Shown here: one piece after another, positions 1-10,149 of the stretch
How the letters are laid out: every line of letters starts with the position of its first letter
Position numbering within the stretch: position 1 is the stretch's first letter
Assembly: GCA_001599755.1 (NCBI GenBank)
Contig: BCHX01000001.1
Coordinates: forward strand, 5,332,001-5,396,000
DNA length: 64,000 nucleotides
Source of the DNA: Gliomastix tumulicola
Taxonomy: Eukaryota; Ascomycota; Sordariomycetes; Hypocreales; Bionectriaceae
Direction of reading: 5' to 3'
Position numbers and translations under genes: made by a program
The notes under the pieces: generated by a model
Databases searched by the model: none
The model's input: only the letters and a program-made list of their open reading frames with translations
Told to the model about the DNA's origin: nothing

Positions 1-1708
1 CCTCTCCAAAGTCGTCCTCTTCCTCGTCCAGAGACCCCAGACCTCCGATGCCCCGCTCTCTGAAGGGCTGGTTGTGAGCCATCATGAGATTCTCGGGAGG
101 CGCCGAGTCAGAGTCGCTGTCGAGCAGAGGCTCCGCCTCGGCCTGAACTCGCCTGTAGGCCCTGTAGATGGCGCCGTCTTGCCTCCTGAGCTTCCGGCTC
201 TTGTGGTGCTGTCTCCGAAGGCCGTGTTCGAGGATGTACTCGACACGCTCGTGCCGATTTCTCTCGACGGCCAGCTGGTGCGCAGTTGGCGGGCGAGGCT
301 TTCGGGACGGGAGTCCCTCCGTGCCTTGTCTGGCTGGGGACGAGCCCTCGAAGATCTGATACTTGAGCGGAGCGGCGCGTCGGCTCGAGCCTAGGACTGG
401 ACGAGCGAGGACGCCCTTAGGGGGTGGCGTGGATCGTGTGCTGTCAATGTCCGACTCGTGCTTCGAGGGCCTAATCCTGGGCAGGATAACCGCACCACTG
501 GCACCACTACCAACCGCACCACCACCATCCTCGGGAAACGGCAGCCTTTTGACGCGCCTGCTCTCGCGATCGTTCAGGTAGGCCTGGTCCATCTCCAATA
601 TCTTGGCGCGTGTCTTCTGCTTCTCACGCCCGAAGACCACCTCCTCCTCCGGATCAATATTTTCCAGCTTCCTCTCCTCCTCAGTCATGACATCAAGAAC
701 CGGGATGCCCTGGTTTGCGACGCCGAGGTCGTAGTCAACTCCCGGACCGAACGGATTCTCCTCGCAGCCTTCCTCAGTGAAGTCGGACTCGAGGTAGAAC
801 CACATGAGCCACAGGAACGCCTTAGCTCGGGATGAGCTGCTGTAGTGCGTCTTCATGACCAGGTCGTGGAATTCATGCCCCTTGGGGAAGTGCAGCTCCG
901 CAACCTTGAGGGCCGAGGCGCACATGACGAATATGAGGTTCACGGGGTTTGTTCGGGGGAGACCATGGTTCTTGATCCCCTCGAGGGTGCTCGGCTCGGT
1001 TCGATCCTCGGCGCCGCCCTTGAGTATCGACTTGAGCCGGGGGGCATCCTGCAGCTGCTTGTACGCATGGGGGTCTTGGTGCGCCTGGAGCGAGGGGATG
1101 GCGTGGTATGTTCGCAGCTGCGCACGCATCTCGGGGAAGACTAGAAGTAAGTAGTGATTAGCACGTAAACTGACTGGAAAGGGGGGACGGTGGGATGCTT
1201 GCGCCTTACAATTGAGGGTTGTGTTCATGCGACCGACGTTGACGAGGAGGCAGACCATGGCCATCCCTTTGGCTGCCTCTTTGTCACTCAGTAGCTTGTC
1301 CCTCAGGACCTTGCTCGTCTTGGTGCTCCTGGACATGGTGTCGATGTACAGGTCGGCAAACGTCTGCAAGCCGATGGCATCCGGATCGTACGAGTTGGTG
1401 AAGACGGGCTGGTCATTGTCGAAGACGGCGCGCAGGAAGTCGTACTGGATGTCCACGCGCCAGAGGGGCTCTCCATCGTCCTTCTTCAGATGCCTGATCT
1501 TGCCAACCTGCGGGAGGTTGTCCTTATCCTTTTCCTTATCCCTGGACTTCTTCGACCGAGACGCCTTTTCGGAAGGGTCGTCACCGCCAGCGTCGGTGAT
1601 GCGGGAGTCGTCGATGTCGTCGATCATGCTGCGTTGGCTCTTGGGGCGAGGCGAGTGCGCTGCCTCGATGTCCGACGTGGCGGCAGCTGAGCTGGGAGAG
1701 GCTGCCAT
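1..1708 (-). CDS. ies1: INO80 chromatin-remodelling complex subunit Ies1, C-terminus cut off by window edge
   Basis: Ies1 is a fungal-specific subunit of the nuclear INO80 ATP-dependent nucleosome remodeller. Exons are 1708-1210 and 1140-1 (continuing off the window). The 69-nt intron has GTAAGG at its donor and ends TTCTAG after a CTAATCAC branch site; the two halves join in frame as NTTLN-FFPEMRAQL. The start ATG is the first in frame and opens a Ser/Ala-rich, acidic N-terminus. The core (about residues 75-340) contains PLWRVDIQYDFL, AMVCLLVNVGRMNTTLNFFPEM, IPSLQAHQDPHAYKQLQDAPRLKSIL and KAFLWLMWFYLESDF, which I recognise from ascomycete proteins annotated as Ino eighty subunit 1. After it comes a basic tail with HERVEYILEHGLRRQHHKSRKLRRQDG. 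At least 545 residues are visible. The family name rests on remembered similarity; the stop codon lies outside the window. Confidence 0.8.
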   Translation of the reverse strand, partial: MAASPSSAAATSDIEAAHSPRPKSQRSMIDDIDDSRITDAGGDDPSEKASRSKKSRDKEKDKDNLPQVGKIRHLKKDDGEPLWRVDIQYDFLRAVFDNDQPVFTNSYDPDAIGLQTFADLYIDTMSRSTKTSKVLRDKLLSDKEAAKGMAMVCLLVNVGRMNTTLNCKAQASHRPPFPVSLRANHYLLLVFPEMRAQLRTYHAIPSLQAHQDPHAYKQLQDAPRLKSILKGGAEDRTEPSTLEGIKNHGLPRTNPVNLIFVMCASALKVAELHFPKGHEFHDLVMKTHYSSSSRAKAFLWLMWFYLESDFTEEGCEENPFGPGVDYDLGVANQGIPVLDVMTEEERKLENIDPEEEVVFGREKQKTRAKILEMDQAYLNDRESRRVKRLPFPEDGGGAVGSGASGAVILPRIRPSKHESDIDSTRSTPPPKGVLARPVLGSSRRAAPLKYQIFEGSSPARQGTEGLPSRKPRPPTAHQLAVERNRHERVEYILEHGLRRQHHKSRKLRRQDGAIYRAYRRVQAEAEPLLDSDSDSAPPENLMMAHNQPFRERGIGGLGSLDEEEDDFGE

Positions 1709-2435
1709 GGCGAATTGATGGAAAAAAGGGATGGGCTCGTTAGAAATTCATGTAGGGGGCTGATGAGGCTGATGGCGATGATGGTGCGGACTGGGGGTGA
1801 TGCAAATTGCGCGAAAGTCTCACGATGGCATGATTGAAAAAGAAAAAAAAGTCGCCCGGATAAAGTGGTGGCGTGCGCTGTGGCAGTTCTGCGTAGGAAG
1901 CGACTCGGCTAAGAAGGGGGCAGAGAATGACTCTGATGACGGCTGGTGACAAAGATGGAGCGAATTTGGCCAGCAAGGCTTGGGGCAGCTGAGGCCGGGC
2001 TCGAGGTACCTGTACCTGCAGCTGCACCTCCAGCGCGGCGTCGCGCGCCGTGATGCGCTAAATCAGCCCAGCAGGAGGTACCCGTACTCCACTAGCAAAG
2101 CCTGGCCCGTGCGCTCCACAGCGACCAGCTGCAGCGACTAGCAACAGAATCCCGGCCTGATGTTTTCGTCTCTCACAACATCAACAGCAACCACCGACGA
2201 CGACGACGACGACAAGGGCACCGACGTTCGCCCCGGCTTAGGCCAACCCGTGAGAATACTAACCCCTACAGCAGATTCATATCGCGTACTTTGAACGAAC
2301 CTTGCTTCCCACGTCCAGCCACTCTTCAGGTACGCATTCTTCAACGAACCCTTGTTTGTCTGAGCTTGCGCTCACGCAACGACACAGGCCTCGAGGAGGC
2401 TCGAGACTCGGCGGAAGTAAATCTCGCCCGGCGCA
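1709..2435. other. Divergent intergenic region between ies1 and pom34
   Basis: This 727-bp stretch separates two genes read outwards, so it should hold both promoters and 5' leaders. It contains a perfect AGGTACCT palindrome at 2004-2011 and a run of GAC triplets around 2195-2215. No open frame here looks like a protein. Confidence 0.6.
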
Positions 2436-3288
2436 ATGGCTACCGTCACGCCCGTCAAGCTCGCCACAGAGCCCAAAGTCTCGACCGACAGCCCTGGCAC
2501 CTGGAGACACCCGCGACTGAACGAGATCACGAGACGGCGCAATGCGACCACCTTCTCCGACAAGAACGTGCGGCAGATCGTCCTCGGTGCGCTAGGCATT
2601 GTCACAATCTGGGCCGTCCGGACTATGGCAAGGACAAAGTTCTTCCAGAATATGTACGCGTCCCGTAGCTCACCCCCTTCCCAAGCTCCAGATCGCTGAC
2701 CTTGCTACTAGACTCCCACCAACCGTTCGCACCTATCTGGACTGGGTGTGCATTGTCTTCCACCTCGTCCCCTTCGCAAACATCTTCCTCGCGTGTCTGC
2801 CCCTCATACGCAAGGAGGACGACCTCTCCGACATCCCCCTGACCGAGGAGCAGCGCAAGCTCCTGGGGCTCAACCCCCTCCCCGGCGCGCCGACGCCAGA
2901 CGATAAGTATACCACGCCGCCGCGCTACTCCCGCACGCCCTCGATCGTAGGCTCTATCGGCAGCAATCGAAGCTACAACAGCTCCCCGCTGTCCGGCAAA
3001 GGCAGCCCGCTCGTGGAGAGGGGCGCGTCGTCCGGCTCGCCCTACTCGCCCTACTCGCCGCTCGGGACACCCCTGTTTAAGAGAGGAGGAGGCCTGGACG
3101 CGAGCGTCAACGGGCGCCGGTCGTCCATCGGGAGCGGCAGCCCCTTTGGCGCGAGCACGGCCGCCAATCCCTTCCCGGAGCCCGTGTCACCGACCCCGGC
3201 AGGCGGCAAGCGGACGAGTGTCGGGCTCAATAACAAGTGGCTCTATGAGAGAGGTCGACGGTCCTCGGGCAGCGCCTTCCTGCACTGA
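2436..3288 (+). CDS. pom34: Nucleoporin Pom34 (membrane ring of the nuclear pore complex)
   Basis: Exons are 2436-2653 and 2712-3288, giving a protein of 264 residues. The 58-nt intron (GTACGC...CTACTAG) joins ATAT to ACTCC as Asn-Ile-Leu. The N-terminus carries DSPGTWRHPRLNEITRRRNATTFSDKNVRQI, typical of fungal Pom34-like nuclear pore components. Two hydrophobic segments follow: about residues 48-62 (IVLGALGIVTIWAV) and about 80-105 (WVCIVFHLVPFANIFLACLPL), matching the two-pass topology of this pore-membrane protein. Next comes DDLSDIPLTEEQRKLLGL and a long Ser/Pro/Gly tail with TPPRYSRTPSIVGS, PLSGKGSP and the closing KRTSVGLNNKWLYERGRRSSGS block, which is the strongest family signature. 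It should sit in the pore membrane with its tail facing the pore scaffold. The tail has many SP/TP sites and may be phosphorylated; that is inference. Confidence 0.88.
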
Positions 3289-4220
3289 AGCGGATGAAGG
3301 TGTTTGTGACGAGATACGTCGATATATCACTTCCTGGCTTTGTTGCGCTGTACGACGGTAGATAATGATGATAAAGCGCTGTGTGTACTACATAGACTGG
3401 GAGTTTTGCATCCTCGGCAGGTTGATTCTAGCGTGCGGTTTCTACAACATCTAAAAAAAATTGAATGTGTATAACATATCCCAAGACAATGGCTCTCTGA
3501 GAGGGAGAGTAAGCCGTCCTATTGGTTCACTCTACGTGCTGGAGTAAACATATTCGCAACTGACGTCTTATTTCGCCATTTGCAGCCACTCCTCCCACCA
3601 CGCAGTCCTCCTTCCAGGTCAACAAAACACAGTCCATGATGAATCTGCATGGTAATAGCAAGCTTCAAGGGGGAAATGAAGCAAAAAGGAAAAAAGGAAT
3701 AGGAAACAAAAAAGCGTGCTTGAGCCGGGATTCGGACCCGGGTCTCCTGCTTGGGAAGCAGGAATACTAACCACTATACTACCCAAGCGTTCGTGATGAA
3801 TATGTCAACTAGCGTCCTCCGATACTTATGAAGGGTAGCATTTCACCCTGGAGAACAGCAGAACCTGGAATGTTGGCCTGCGGCCATTTCGTACACACGA
3901 TGTCGCAATTGATCTCGTGCTCGTTTCATAAAACTTTCTATAGACTTATTACATGCACTATGACCCTTGTTTCTCTTCTATGACCCTTCAGTTACACAGG
4001 GAGCAATGTTCTTCGCTCGAGGGACGTTGTGGCTGCTTGTCCCCCCCACATGCGCCACCAAGGGATTACCCCTCCAACCAGCAACCCGAGCTCCCTGTAA
4101 AAAGTGTGGGCAGAGCAGCTCTCGACGCCATCCATCACCCAACCTCACGACCGCTTACAACAACAAATATACCTCCCTCTCTCTACCCTTCAACAAACCA
4201 AACTCCTCCCTCCAGTAGCC
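3289..4220. other. Intergenic region pom34 to get4, with an embedded tRNA
   Basis: It holds the 3' end of pom34, the tRNA-Gly gene (3717-3788, minus) and the get4 leader. The last 100 bases before the get4 ATG are rich in C, A and T with CTCTC blocks, as is usual for fungal leaders. No other gene is seen. Confidence 0.6.
3717..3788 (-). tRNA. tRNA-Gly, anticodon CCC, no intron
   Basis: Read on the minus strand, the 72-base stretch folds as a full cloverleaf. The acceptor stem GCTTGGG pairs with CTCAAGC (one G-T pair). The D-arm contains AGTGGTTAG, the anticodon stem CCTGC/GCAGG holds the loop TTCCCAA (anticodon CCC), and the T-arm CCGGG/CCCGG holds the loop TCCGAAT. The discriminator is A at 3717. 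CCC reads the GGG glycine codon. CCA is not encoded, as expected in eukaryotes. The downstream strand (below 3717) shows a T-rich stretch on the minus strand that can serve as a Pol III terminator. Confidence 0.95.
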
Positions 4221-5306
4221 ATGGCGTCCAAGGTGGAGAGGATCGTCGTCCGCCTGCAGGAGAAGATCACGGACGGCGACTTCTACGAGGCCCAGCAACA
4301 GACCCGCGTCGCCGCCTCCCGCTACATCAAGACGCAGAACTGGCCCGCCGCCATCGACATCCTCGCCAGCGTCTCGCAGTCGCTGCTCAAGGCCGGGCAG
4401 GGCGGCAGCGGCGGCGACCTGTGCATCATGATGGTGGACGTGTACAAGCAGGCGGAGCTGAAGCCGGACGCGACGGCCAAGGGGCGGCTGCTGACGTGCC
4501 TGCGGCTGTTTGACGCCGCGGAGCCTACGAGGAAGAAGTTTGTGGGGGAGATGCTGGGGTAAGGACGACAAGAGTCTTGAATTTTTTTTTTTCTTGTCGC
4601 TATGGAAGACTTGCTGACAGGCTAGGATAGATGGTCGGCCCAGTTTGGCGAGTATCCCGCAGGCGACCCCGAGCTGCACCACGTTGCAGGCACGCTCTAC
4701 GCCGAGGAGCACGACACATACGAGGCGGAACGACATCTTCTCATCGGTACCCGCGACTCCCCCGAGATCCTCGCCAAGATGGAATACACATGGTATAAGG
4801 AGGGCGACGCCCACCTGGCACCGCACTTCGCCGCCCGCGCCGTCCTCCCCTACCTCCTCGTCGGCAACACCCGCGCCGCCAACACCAGCTACCGCCTCTT
4901 CGCCAGCTCCCTCGCCACCGACAACCCGGGCCTCGGCGTGCAGGACGTGTCCAGCGCGAGCTCCGACATCCGGATATTCCCCAGCCTGCCCCTTCTCAAC
5001 TTCCTGGGCCTGCTGCTGCTCGCCGTGCAGCGCGGCGCGCCCGAGGTGTTCAAGGGCCTCGTGTCGCGGTACGCGACGCAGATCTCCGAGACCAACGGCG
5101 CGTGGACCGAGGCGCTGGAGATGATTGGCGAGATGTACTTTGGCGTCCAGAAGCCGCGGCAGAGCAACCCGCTGATGGACATGATGAGCGGGCTGTTTGG
5201 CGGAGGGGCGGGCGGTCTGCCGGGTGGACAGCAGCAGCAGCAGCAGCAGCGGAGACAGAATCTTCGTATGACGGACGGACCTCCTCCCGCGGCTGGACTA
5301 GATTAG
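4221..5306 (+). CDS. get4: Get4, subunit of the tail-anchored protein targeting (GET) pathway
   Basis: Exons are 4221-4558 and 4631-5306, coding for 337 residues. The 72-nt intron (GTAAGG...GGATAG) joins as Leu-Gly-Trp-Ser. Get4 is a cytosolic alpha-solenoid adaptor: with Get5 it hands tail-anchored membrane proteins from Sgt2 to the Get3 ATPase for insertion into the ER. Family signs are the N-terminal helical repeats (MASKVERIVVRLQEKI, DFYEAQQQTRVAASRYI), FGEYPAGDPELHHVAGTLY, YEAERHLLIGT and LPLLNFLGLLLLAVQRG, all typical of the DUF410/Get4 family, at close to the usual length. The C-terminus is low complexity: a glycine stretch (LFGGGAGGLPGG) followed by seven glutamines encoded by (CAG)7 at 5229-5249. 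The gene runs convergent with the small gene to its right. Confidence 0.9.
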
Positions 5307-5441
5307 AGACTCTGGAGGCGCTGAGGGAAGAGTGGTAGAGTCTGCCGAGGAGGAATAGAGAGTGACGGGTTTTGACGGAGTGTACCTTATATATATACAG
5401 TGGGCGTTCAGAGAGCGCTTCTGAGTCGTAGAGAATACACC

Positions 5442-6114
5442 TCATGGCATCCTCCCTTGTTCCTCAGGCTCATACATCCAGTTGTCCTCTGCCAGTGCGG
5501 CGACTTTGGCCCGTAGGTTCGCCCTCACGGCCTCGAGGAGTTCTAGTCCATGTTAGCATCGAGTCCTACATTTGGGCTCGTCCGTAGCTCACCTTCAGGC
5601 TGGTCAGACATAGCACTACTGTTAATCTGATGTGACTTGACCGCCTCCGAAAGCCTCAACCGCTCCTCTGCCACTCAGAGTCAGCTCACACGAACAGCAA
5701 AGAATCAAAGGCCACAGGAAACCCACGCTCAACCTCCTCCCGCTGACTCTCCAGAGGCAACTCCCCCTGATCATCAAGATCCGGCGACGGCGGCTCCCCC
5801 CAATCGATCTCGCCGTGCCGGTCGCGCACGACAATCCCGGTGGCGTCGGAGTTCGGCTGCGCGTCGGCGTCCGGGCGCACCGTCTCGTTCTCGTCGTTGG
5901 TGGTGCTGGCCGCCAAGGGCGACGCTGTCGAAGTCGTCGCTGCCGGACGACGCAGTGCTCTGGTTGGAGGCTGGGGGACTCCCTGGTTCTGGAAGAGGTT
6001 GCGGCGGACGCCCGCGAGGGTTGCGCTGCCGCGGGGGTTGATGGTAGGGCCTCGGGATGCTCCGTGGCTCATGGTGCCGTTGCCGTTGGAGGTGGGATGG
6101 CTGCGCTCGGCCAT
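5442..6114 (-). CDS. Small uncharacterised protein, three exons with a 26-nt middle exon
   Basis: I do not recognise this gene. The model is 6114-5690, 5618-5593 and 5542-5442, coding for 183 residues. Intron 1 starts GTGAGC, has a CTGAC branch-like site close to the donor, and ends TTAACAG; intron 2 starts GTGAGC and ends GGACTAG after CTAAC. The joins keep the frame (TTC GT-T AGT; GAA G-AA CTC). The N-terminal half is basic and rich in Ser, Thr and Pro (TINPRGSATLAGVRRNLFQNQ). The middle is acidic (GEIDWGEPPSPDLDD). The C-terminus after the tiny exon could form a helix (PEELLEAVRANLRAKVAALAEDNWMYE). A shorter 40-residue product from the ATG inside exon 2 (MSDQPEELL...) is possible. No signal peptide or membrane segment is seen; the role is unknown. 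Confidence 0.55.
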
Positions 6115-6722
6115 TATGAATTATAGAAGTGGTAATGCGGTAATGAGAATTGGATGTGGATTGCATATGCTTCGCAGGTGCTCAACTGGTGCTCGGCATA
6201 TGCGCTAAGGATGAGGCTGTAACCGTTTGTTTATTTTGTACTTATGTTGATGTGGGATGGAGGTGTAGGCACTGTTGGCTGTTGGCGGGGTATTCATATC
6301 CAAGTAGACAATCAACAGCCTGCAATCACGTCGCCAAACGACAGGCTCTCACCAGCGCAATACCTATGCCCACCTTAAGGGATTCTTCAAACAGAGTATC
6401 TTATAGCTGCTAATGTAGAATTGAAGCAAATCTACCAGGCAGGTTTGATGTGGCATTCTGTACAAACTTGATTGTTGCGTCTTCCTGGGTGCATTAAGCA
6501 ATTCCCGCTCTGCCCAGCTACATGAGCTACCTCTACCACGTCTTTCGGACACTGTCTCTCTGAAATGAGCAATAGCCGAGGCTTCGTATATCGTCGGAGC
6601 CATCAAATAGCAGATCGGCAAGAAACGCTGTCCCCAAGCAATCATAATGATACATAGAACAAAGAACCCAATACCCAATCTAGTCACCCCGATTATGGCA
6701 CAACATCATCCCCCGCAGGCCC
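6115..6722. other. Intergenic region with no gene seen
   Basis: This 608-bp stretch lies upstream of the small uncharacterised gene and downstream of vps68 (both minus). It is more AT-rich than its neighbours. Nothing in it looks like a gene. Confidence 0.5.
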
Positions 6723-7429
6723 TTAAAGAGTCAGGTTGTAGGAGTACTCGTCCTCCATGTTCTGGCTGACCCAGAGAACGACCGAGCTGCGAGGATATCT
6801 GTTAGCCGCTGTCACAAGAAGCAGTAGGTTGCATGTGGTCCATCCTACCTGACGCCCACCAGCGCATTGCTCACGACATTCTCGATACCCATCCCCAGCG
6901 CCGGCATCTCAACCTGCGGCACGACAAACTTGAGCACGAAGACGACGACGCCGCCCGCCATGCCGCCCGCGAGCGCCGCGAAGCCGAGGAAGAGGACGAC
7001 GCGGGCCTTCCAGGCGACGCCGGAGCCGCTGTAGCTGAACGAGTCGGCGCTCAGGCGCTGCTTCTCGACCGAGTTGATGATGAGCATACCGAGGCTGGAG
7101 AACACGAGGGGCAGCCAGTCGACGAATTTGACGTGGACGTCGGAGCCGTTCTTGTGCGACTTGGACCAGACGGCGGCGTCGAGCATGACGTAGAAGGCGA
7201 TCGAGAACTGCGAGGACGGGAGTCAGCTTGGTGTTCCATATCTCAGACGGCGGAAAGCGAACAGAGCCGCGATGCACCGGGCGGCTGCTCATCGCCGAGC
7301 TGCGCGCTGAGCTTGGTCGGATCAGGGTCGACGTACGATGGCTCCGGCGCCGTAGACACCGGCATTGCGCGCCCAGGCGCTGTTCAGCCACTCGGGCTTG
7401 CTGAACTTCCAGAGACGATCCTCCTCCAT
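6723..7429 (-). CDS. vps68: Vps68-like four-TM vacuolar sorting protein (UPF0220/TMEM50 family)
   Basis: Exons are 7429-7337, 7207-6849 and 6786-6723, coding for 171 residues. The first intron (GTACGT...CTCGCAG, GCTGAC branch) follows codon 31; the second (GTAGGA...CCTCGCAG) splits a Ser codon. Vps68 is an endosomal/vacuolar membrane protein that in yeast acts with Vps55 in late-endosome-to-vacuole traffic. Family marks are the N-terminal WKFSKPEWLNSAWARNAGVYGAG, then FSIAFYVMLDAAVWSKS, VDWLPLVFSSLGMLIINSVEKQRL, WKARVVLFLGFAALAGGMAGG and the terminal SSVVLWVSQNMEDEY. Four hydrophobic segments are readable, about residues 24-42, 57-75, 102-125 and 140-160. The length is normal for the family. 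Upstream is the divergent broken gene. Confidence 0.88.
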
Positions 7430-8122
7430 GTTGGGACGATGCGTGTTATGACTTCCACAGGCGATGAGTTCTTTGCGACGGGGACGCGGCGGTACGGGAG
7501 CTGACGAGGCTGGAGGTTGCGTCTTGAAGCTTGACGCCGATCTGGATCAGCTGCGGATACAGCTCGAGTATGACATCGCCCCAGTGGGTGAGTCACGTGC
7601 CCTCACTCACCAATCCACTGCAAGAGCGACCGACAGCACCTTCCTGGGTGCACGACACGCTTCTGAAAAAGCCTCGCTGGAGTTGATGAATTGAAATTTG
7701 CTTCTTCCTGAAGCACACTCTTTCTATGCTCTTGGATTCTTTTGGTGAGACAGAACCGCACCTCACAAATCATGTTATTGGCGGACTGGTGATTGCGTCC
7801 ACTTCCGCTATGCCTCTCGATACTCACTCGCTGGGCCAGCTGGCCATATCAGCCAGAATTCAGCCAACCAATCATACCACATCGAATGCGCCATGAGTCT
7901 CACGTTTTCCACCATATGCATGGTGCCCAGCATGCAGCCGAGGCGTTCCATCGAAAGGGCGCAGCAAATGTGCACATTGCTGGTTGCCTTACGCACAAGT
8001 AAGGCAATAGTACGCGAGGGCCTATATAAAGGGCTACTCCCATAAGGCAATATTCAGGCAGGCCAATTTGCATGACCCCCGCTTAACTGTTTGTTAAACT
8101 ACTACCTGCTCTTTTATACAGG
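7430..8122. other. Divergent intergenic region vps68 / broken gene
   Basis: This 693-bp region holds the vps68 promoter on the left and a well-formed promoter for the broken gene on the right (see 7986-8052). No coding signal is seen. Confidence 0.5.
7986..8052 (+). promoter_or_regulatory. TATA box with a flanking dyad and short direct repeat
   Basis: A consensus TATATAAA lies at 8023-8030, about 93 bases before the first ATG of the broken gene. Just upstream is a perfect 7-bp inverted repeat, GCCTTAC (7986-7992) and GTAAGGC (7999-8005), around a 6-base spacer. The 9-mer AAGGCAATA occurs twice, at 8001-8009 and 8044-8052, flanking the TATA box. This arrangement suggests a regulated core promoter. 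The TATA call is strong; the role of the repeats is inference. Confidence 0.5.
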
Positions 8123-10149
8123 TTGTGTTATGTGTTATTCTATCATTGCTCCCTTGTTTCGTCGGTCGCAGCATCGAGGACCATCGAAGCCCAAACGCAT
8201 CTAGTATGGCTCCCTCACATGACTGCAAGGCGCCTCGGGGCTTTGTTCGACGCCCATGTGCCCGAGATGCCACATCTCATCGAGGCCTACGGCACGAGGG
8301 TATCCGAGATTTGCTCGACACTCGACAACAACGCCAAAACCCCAGATGCTGGTATCTTCAGGGCGCAGGCCGGCCTAGACGGAACCACGATCTGGGCCGG
8401 TGCGACCTCCGGAAGTGCTGCACTGGCGGTTCATCTCCTGGCTTGTCTTCTTGCCCGGATATGGAAGAGTCACGAAGAAATTTCACTCTGGGTAGAGCTA
8501 GTCGAGAGGAGGAAGCAAGAAATCCAGTCCAGGTTCTCTGGAGGCAGCCCTACTGAGCTCACAACTACGATGGCTGCCCAGCAAATTATCACCAGAGATC
8601 ACCTAGCAGCTTGGGGCGCCAGCGCTCGCGCCTGGCTTCGCAGCGCTGATTCTGCAAAGAAGCTACGGCAAACGCAGCTCATGCTCATCATCAATAATCT
8701 CAGTCTCCCGGTTAATTCCAGCAAAGATCCTTACGAAAGTGTGATGCAAGCTTGGATTTCCAGCCTCAAAGCCATGGAGCGCCTCGTTCAGGGCATTCCA
8801 CAGCGTGTTCAAGACGGTGCCGTACTTCTTGCAATATCGTCGTGGCATCTCTATCCCGGCATGGAAGTTTTAGTCGAACAGGTGAAGCGGGTGGACCAGC
8901 AGGATGACTTGATGCATGGCGGCCTGATCACTCTTTCCAAACCTGCCCTCTCCCCGAACAAAGAAGGCGTTTTCTGGTCGCTTCCTATCTCACGCATGAG
9001 ATATTATCATCCTCCCCAGACGACCGAGCGACGCGTAGCGTCCGACACCTCTCGAGTGACGATGGACGAGTTTTGGCTTGTCATCCTAGGGGCCATGGTC
9101 GGAGCCTGGGTAGAGGACGAGACTGGCATCATATCAGCCTGCAAATTCCTCTTGATTGTCGAACTACACATTGTGTGTCTGCAAAATGACAGTCCGTGGC
9201 TCAAGATCTTGTGCAGAGCCGCATCACGCTACCTGGATGCTAAGGGCATGGAGAAGCACCAAGCGACCAAGCTGTTCAATCTTGGAGTTCGCAGGGGCCA
9301 CGGCTTTCTATCATCTGATATACTTGCGCTTCAACAGCAGTTTCTTTTCCTTGACTTACTTGCCATGATCGACGAAGACGACTACTCCTTCCCCGGAGCC
9401 GACTCGAAGAATCGAATATCAGTCCTGCGGGCTATTGCCCAAGACCTAGATTGCCCTGCTGAGGATCTAGTGATCAAATATCCCATTCCCCAGACAACAG
9501 ATACCCCTGGTCCAGCATATGCCTTTGCTAGTGCTGGCCCTGAAAATAGGGTAACGCCAAAGCGAACATACGACTCCAACGTTAAAGCTGCAAAGGGCCA
9601 TACACGATGCTCAATGCACACAACCTAGAAGACTGGCAACTAATCAACCACTGCCGGTTTGACAGCGAGTTTCAAAACTCGTTCGCGGGAACATCCCTGC
9701 ATCTTTCCTATACCGACTACGAGATGCCAATCAACCTAGGGATACATGGTCTGCGAGACAAGCAGGCCGTTCTCGTCGAAGCGATCATTACGCTCGATGA
9801 CCAAGGTTCACCGCGGGGGGAGTTGGATATAGGGCCTCTGATTTCGCCGTATTCTTACAGAATCTTAGACAGATGCGTTCATACCGACACAGAGCGCAGG
9901 CAACCAGCGAACGATGACTAGCTGTCCGACAGACTAAGGGGCCTAGTATCTATCGACTGCTGGGATGAGCTCTTGGAGTTCCCCGATCGGAGAGGTATCT
10001 TCCGGGCAACTGGGAGCTGGGAGGCGCGCATGGCGGGACTATTGGCCAGTCTGCAGTTGAAGAAGAGTGTGGCCGTGCTTCCCGAAACGTCATGCTTGAG
10101 GTGTCTAGCACGTTTGCTGAAGGGCGAATGGGACGTTGTGATAGCCTAG
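8123..10149 (+). pseudogene. Degenerate gene of an unnamed fungal protein family (frameshift plus premature stop)
   Basis: The first open frame (8123-9628, 501 codons) reads like members of an unnamed fungal protein family: LVWLPHMTARRLGALFDAHVPEMPHLIEAYGTRVSEI, GATSGSAALAVHLLACLLARIW, and near the end KRTYDSNVKAAKG. The family-like sequence then continues in another frame (AHNLEDWQL, FAGTSLHLSYTDYEMPINLG, DKQAVLVEAIITL) from about 9600, so one base is missing or two are extra near 9595-9600. In this second frame a TAG at 9919-9921 interrupts, after which coding-like sequence resumes in the same frame (LVSIDCWDELLEF, GIFRATGSWEARMAGLLASL, CLRCLARLLKGEWDVVIA) to a TAG at 10147-10149. No convincing intron explains either break. 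The TAG could come from CAG by one C-to-T change. The family's function is unknown to me. A sequencing error at the frameshift is possible. Confidence 0.65.

Noticed and set aside
4155..4826. Minus-strand open frame of 223 codons
   Set aside because: Antisense to get4 across its intron; low-complexity Arg/Leu content.
9550..9627. A 78-nt intron (GTAACG...ACCTAG) to repair the frame in the broken gene
   Set aside because: It lacks a good branch site and would remove family-like residues (KRTYDSN...), and the later TAG at 9919 would remain.
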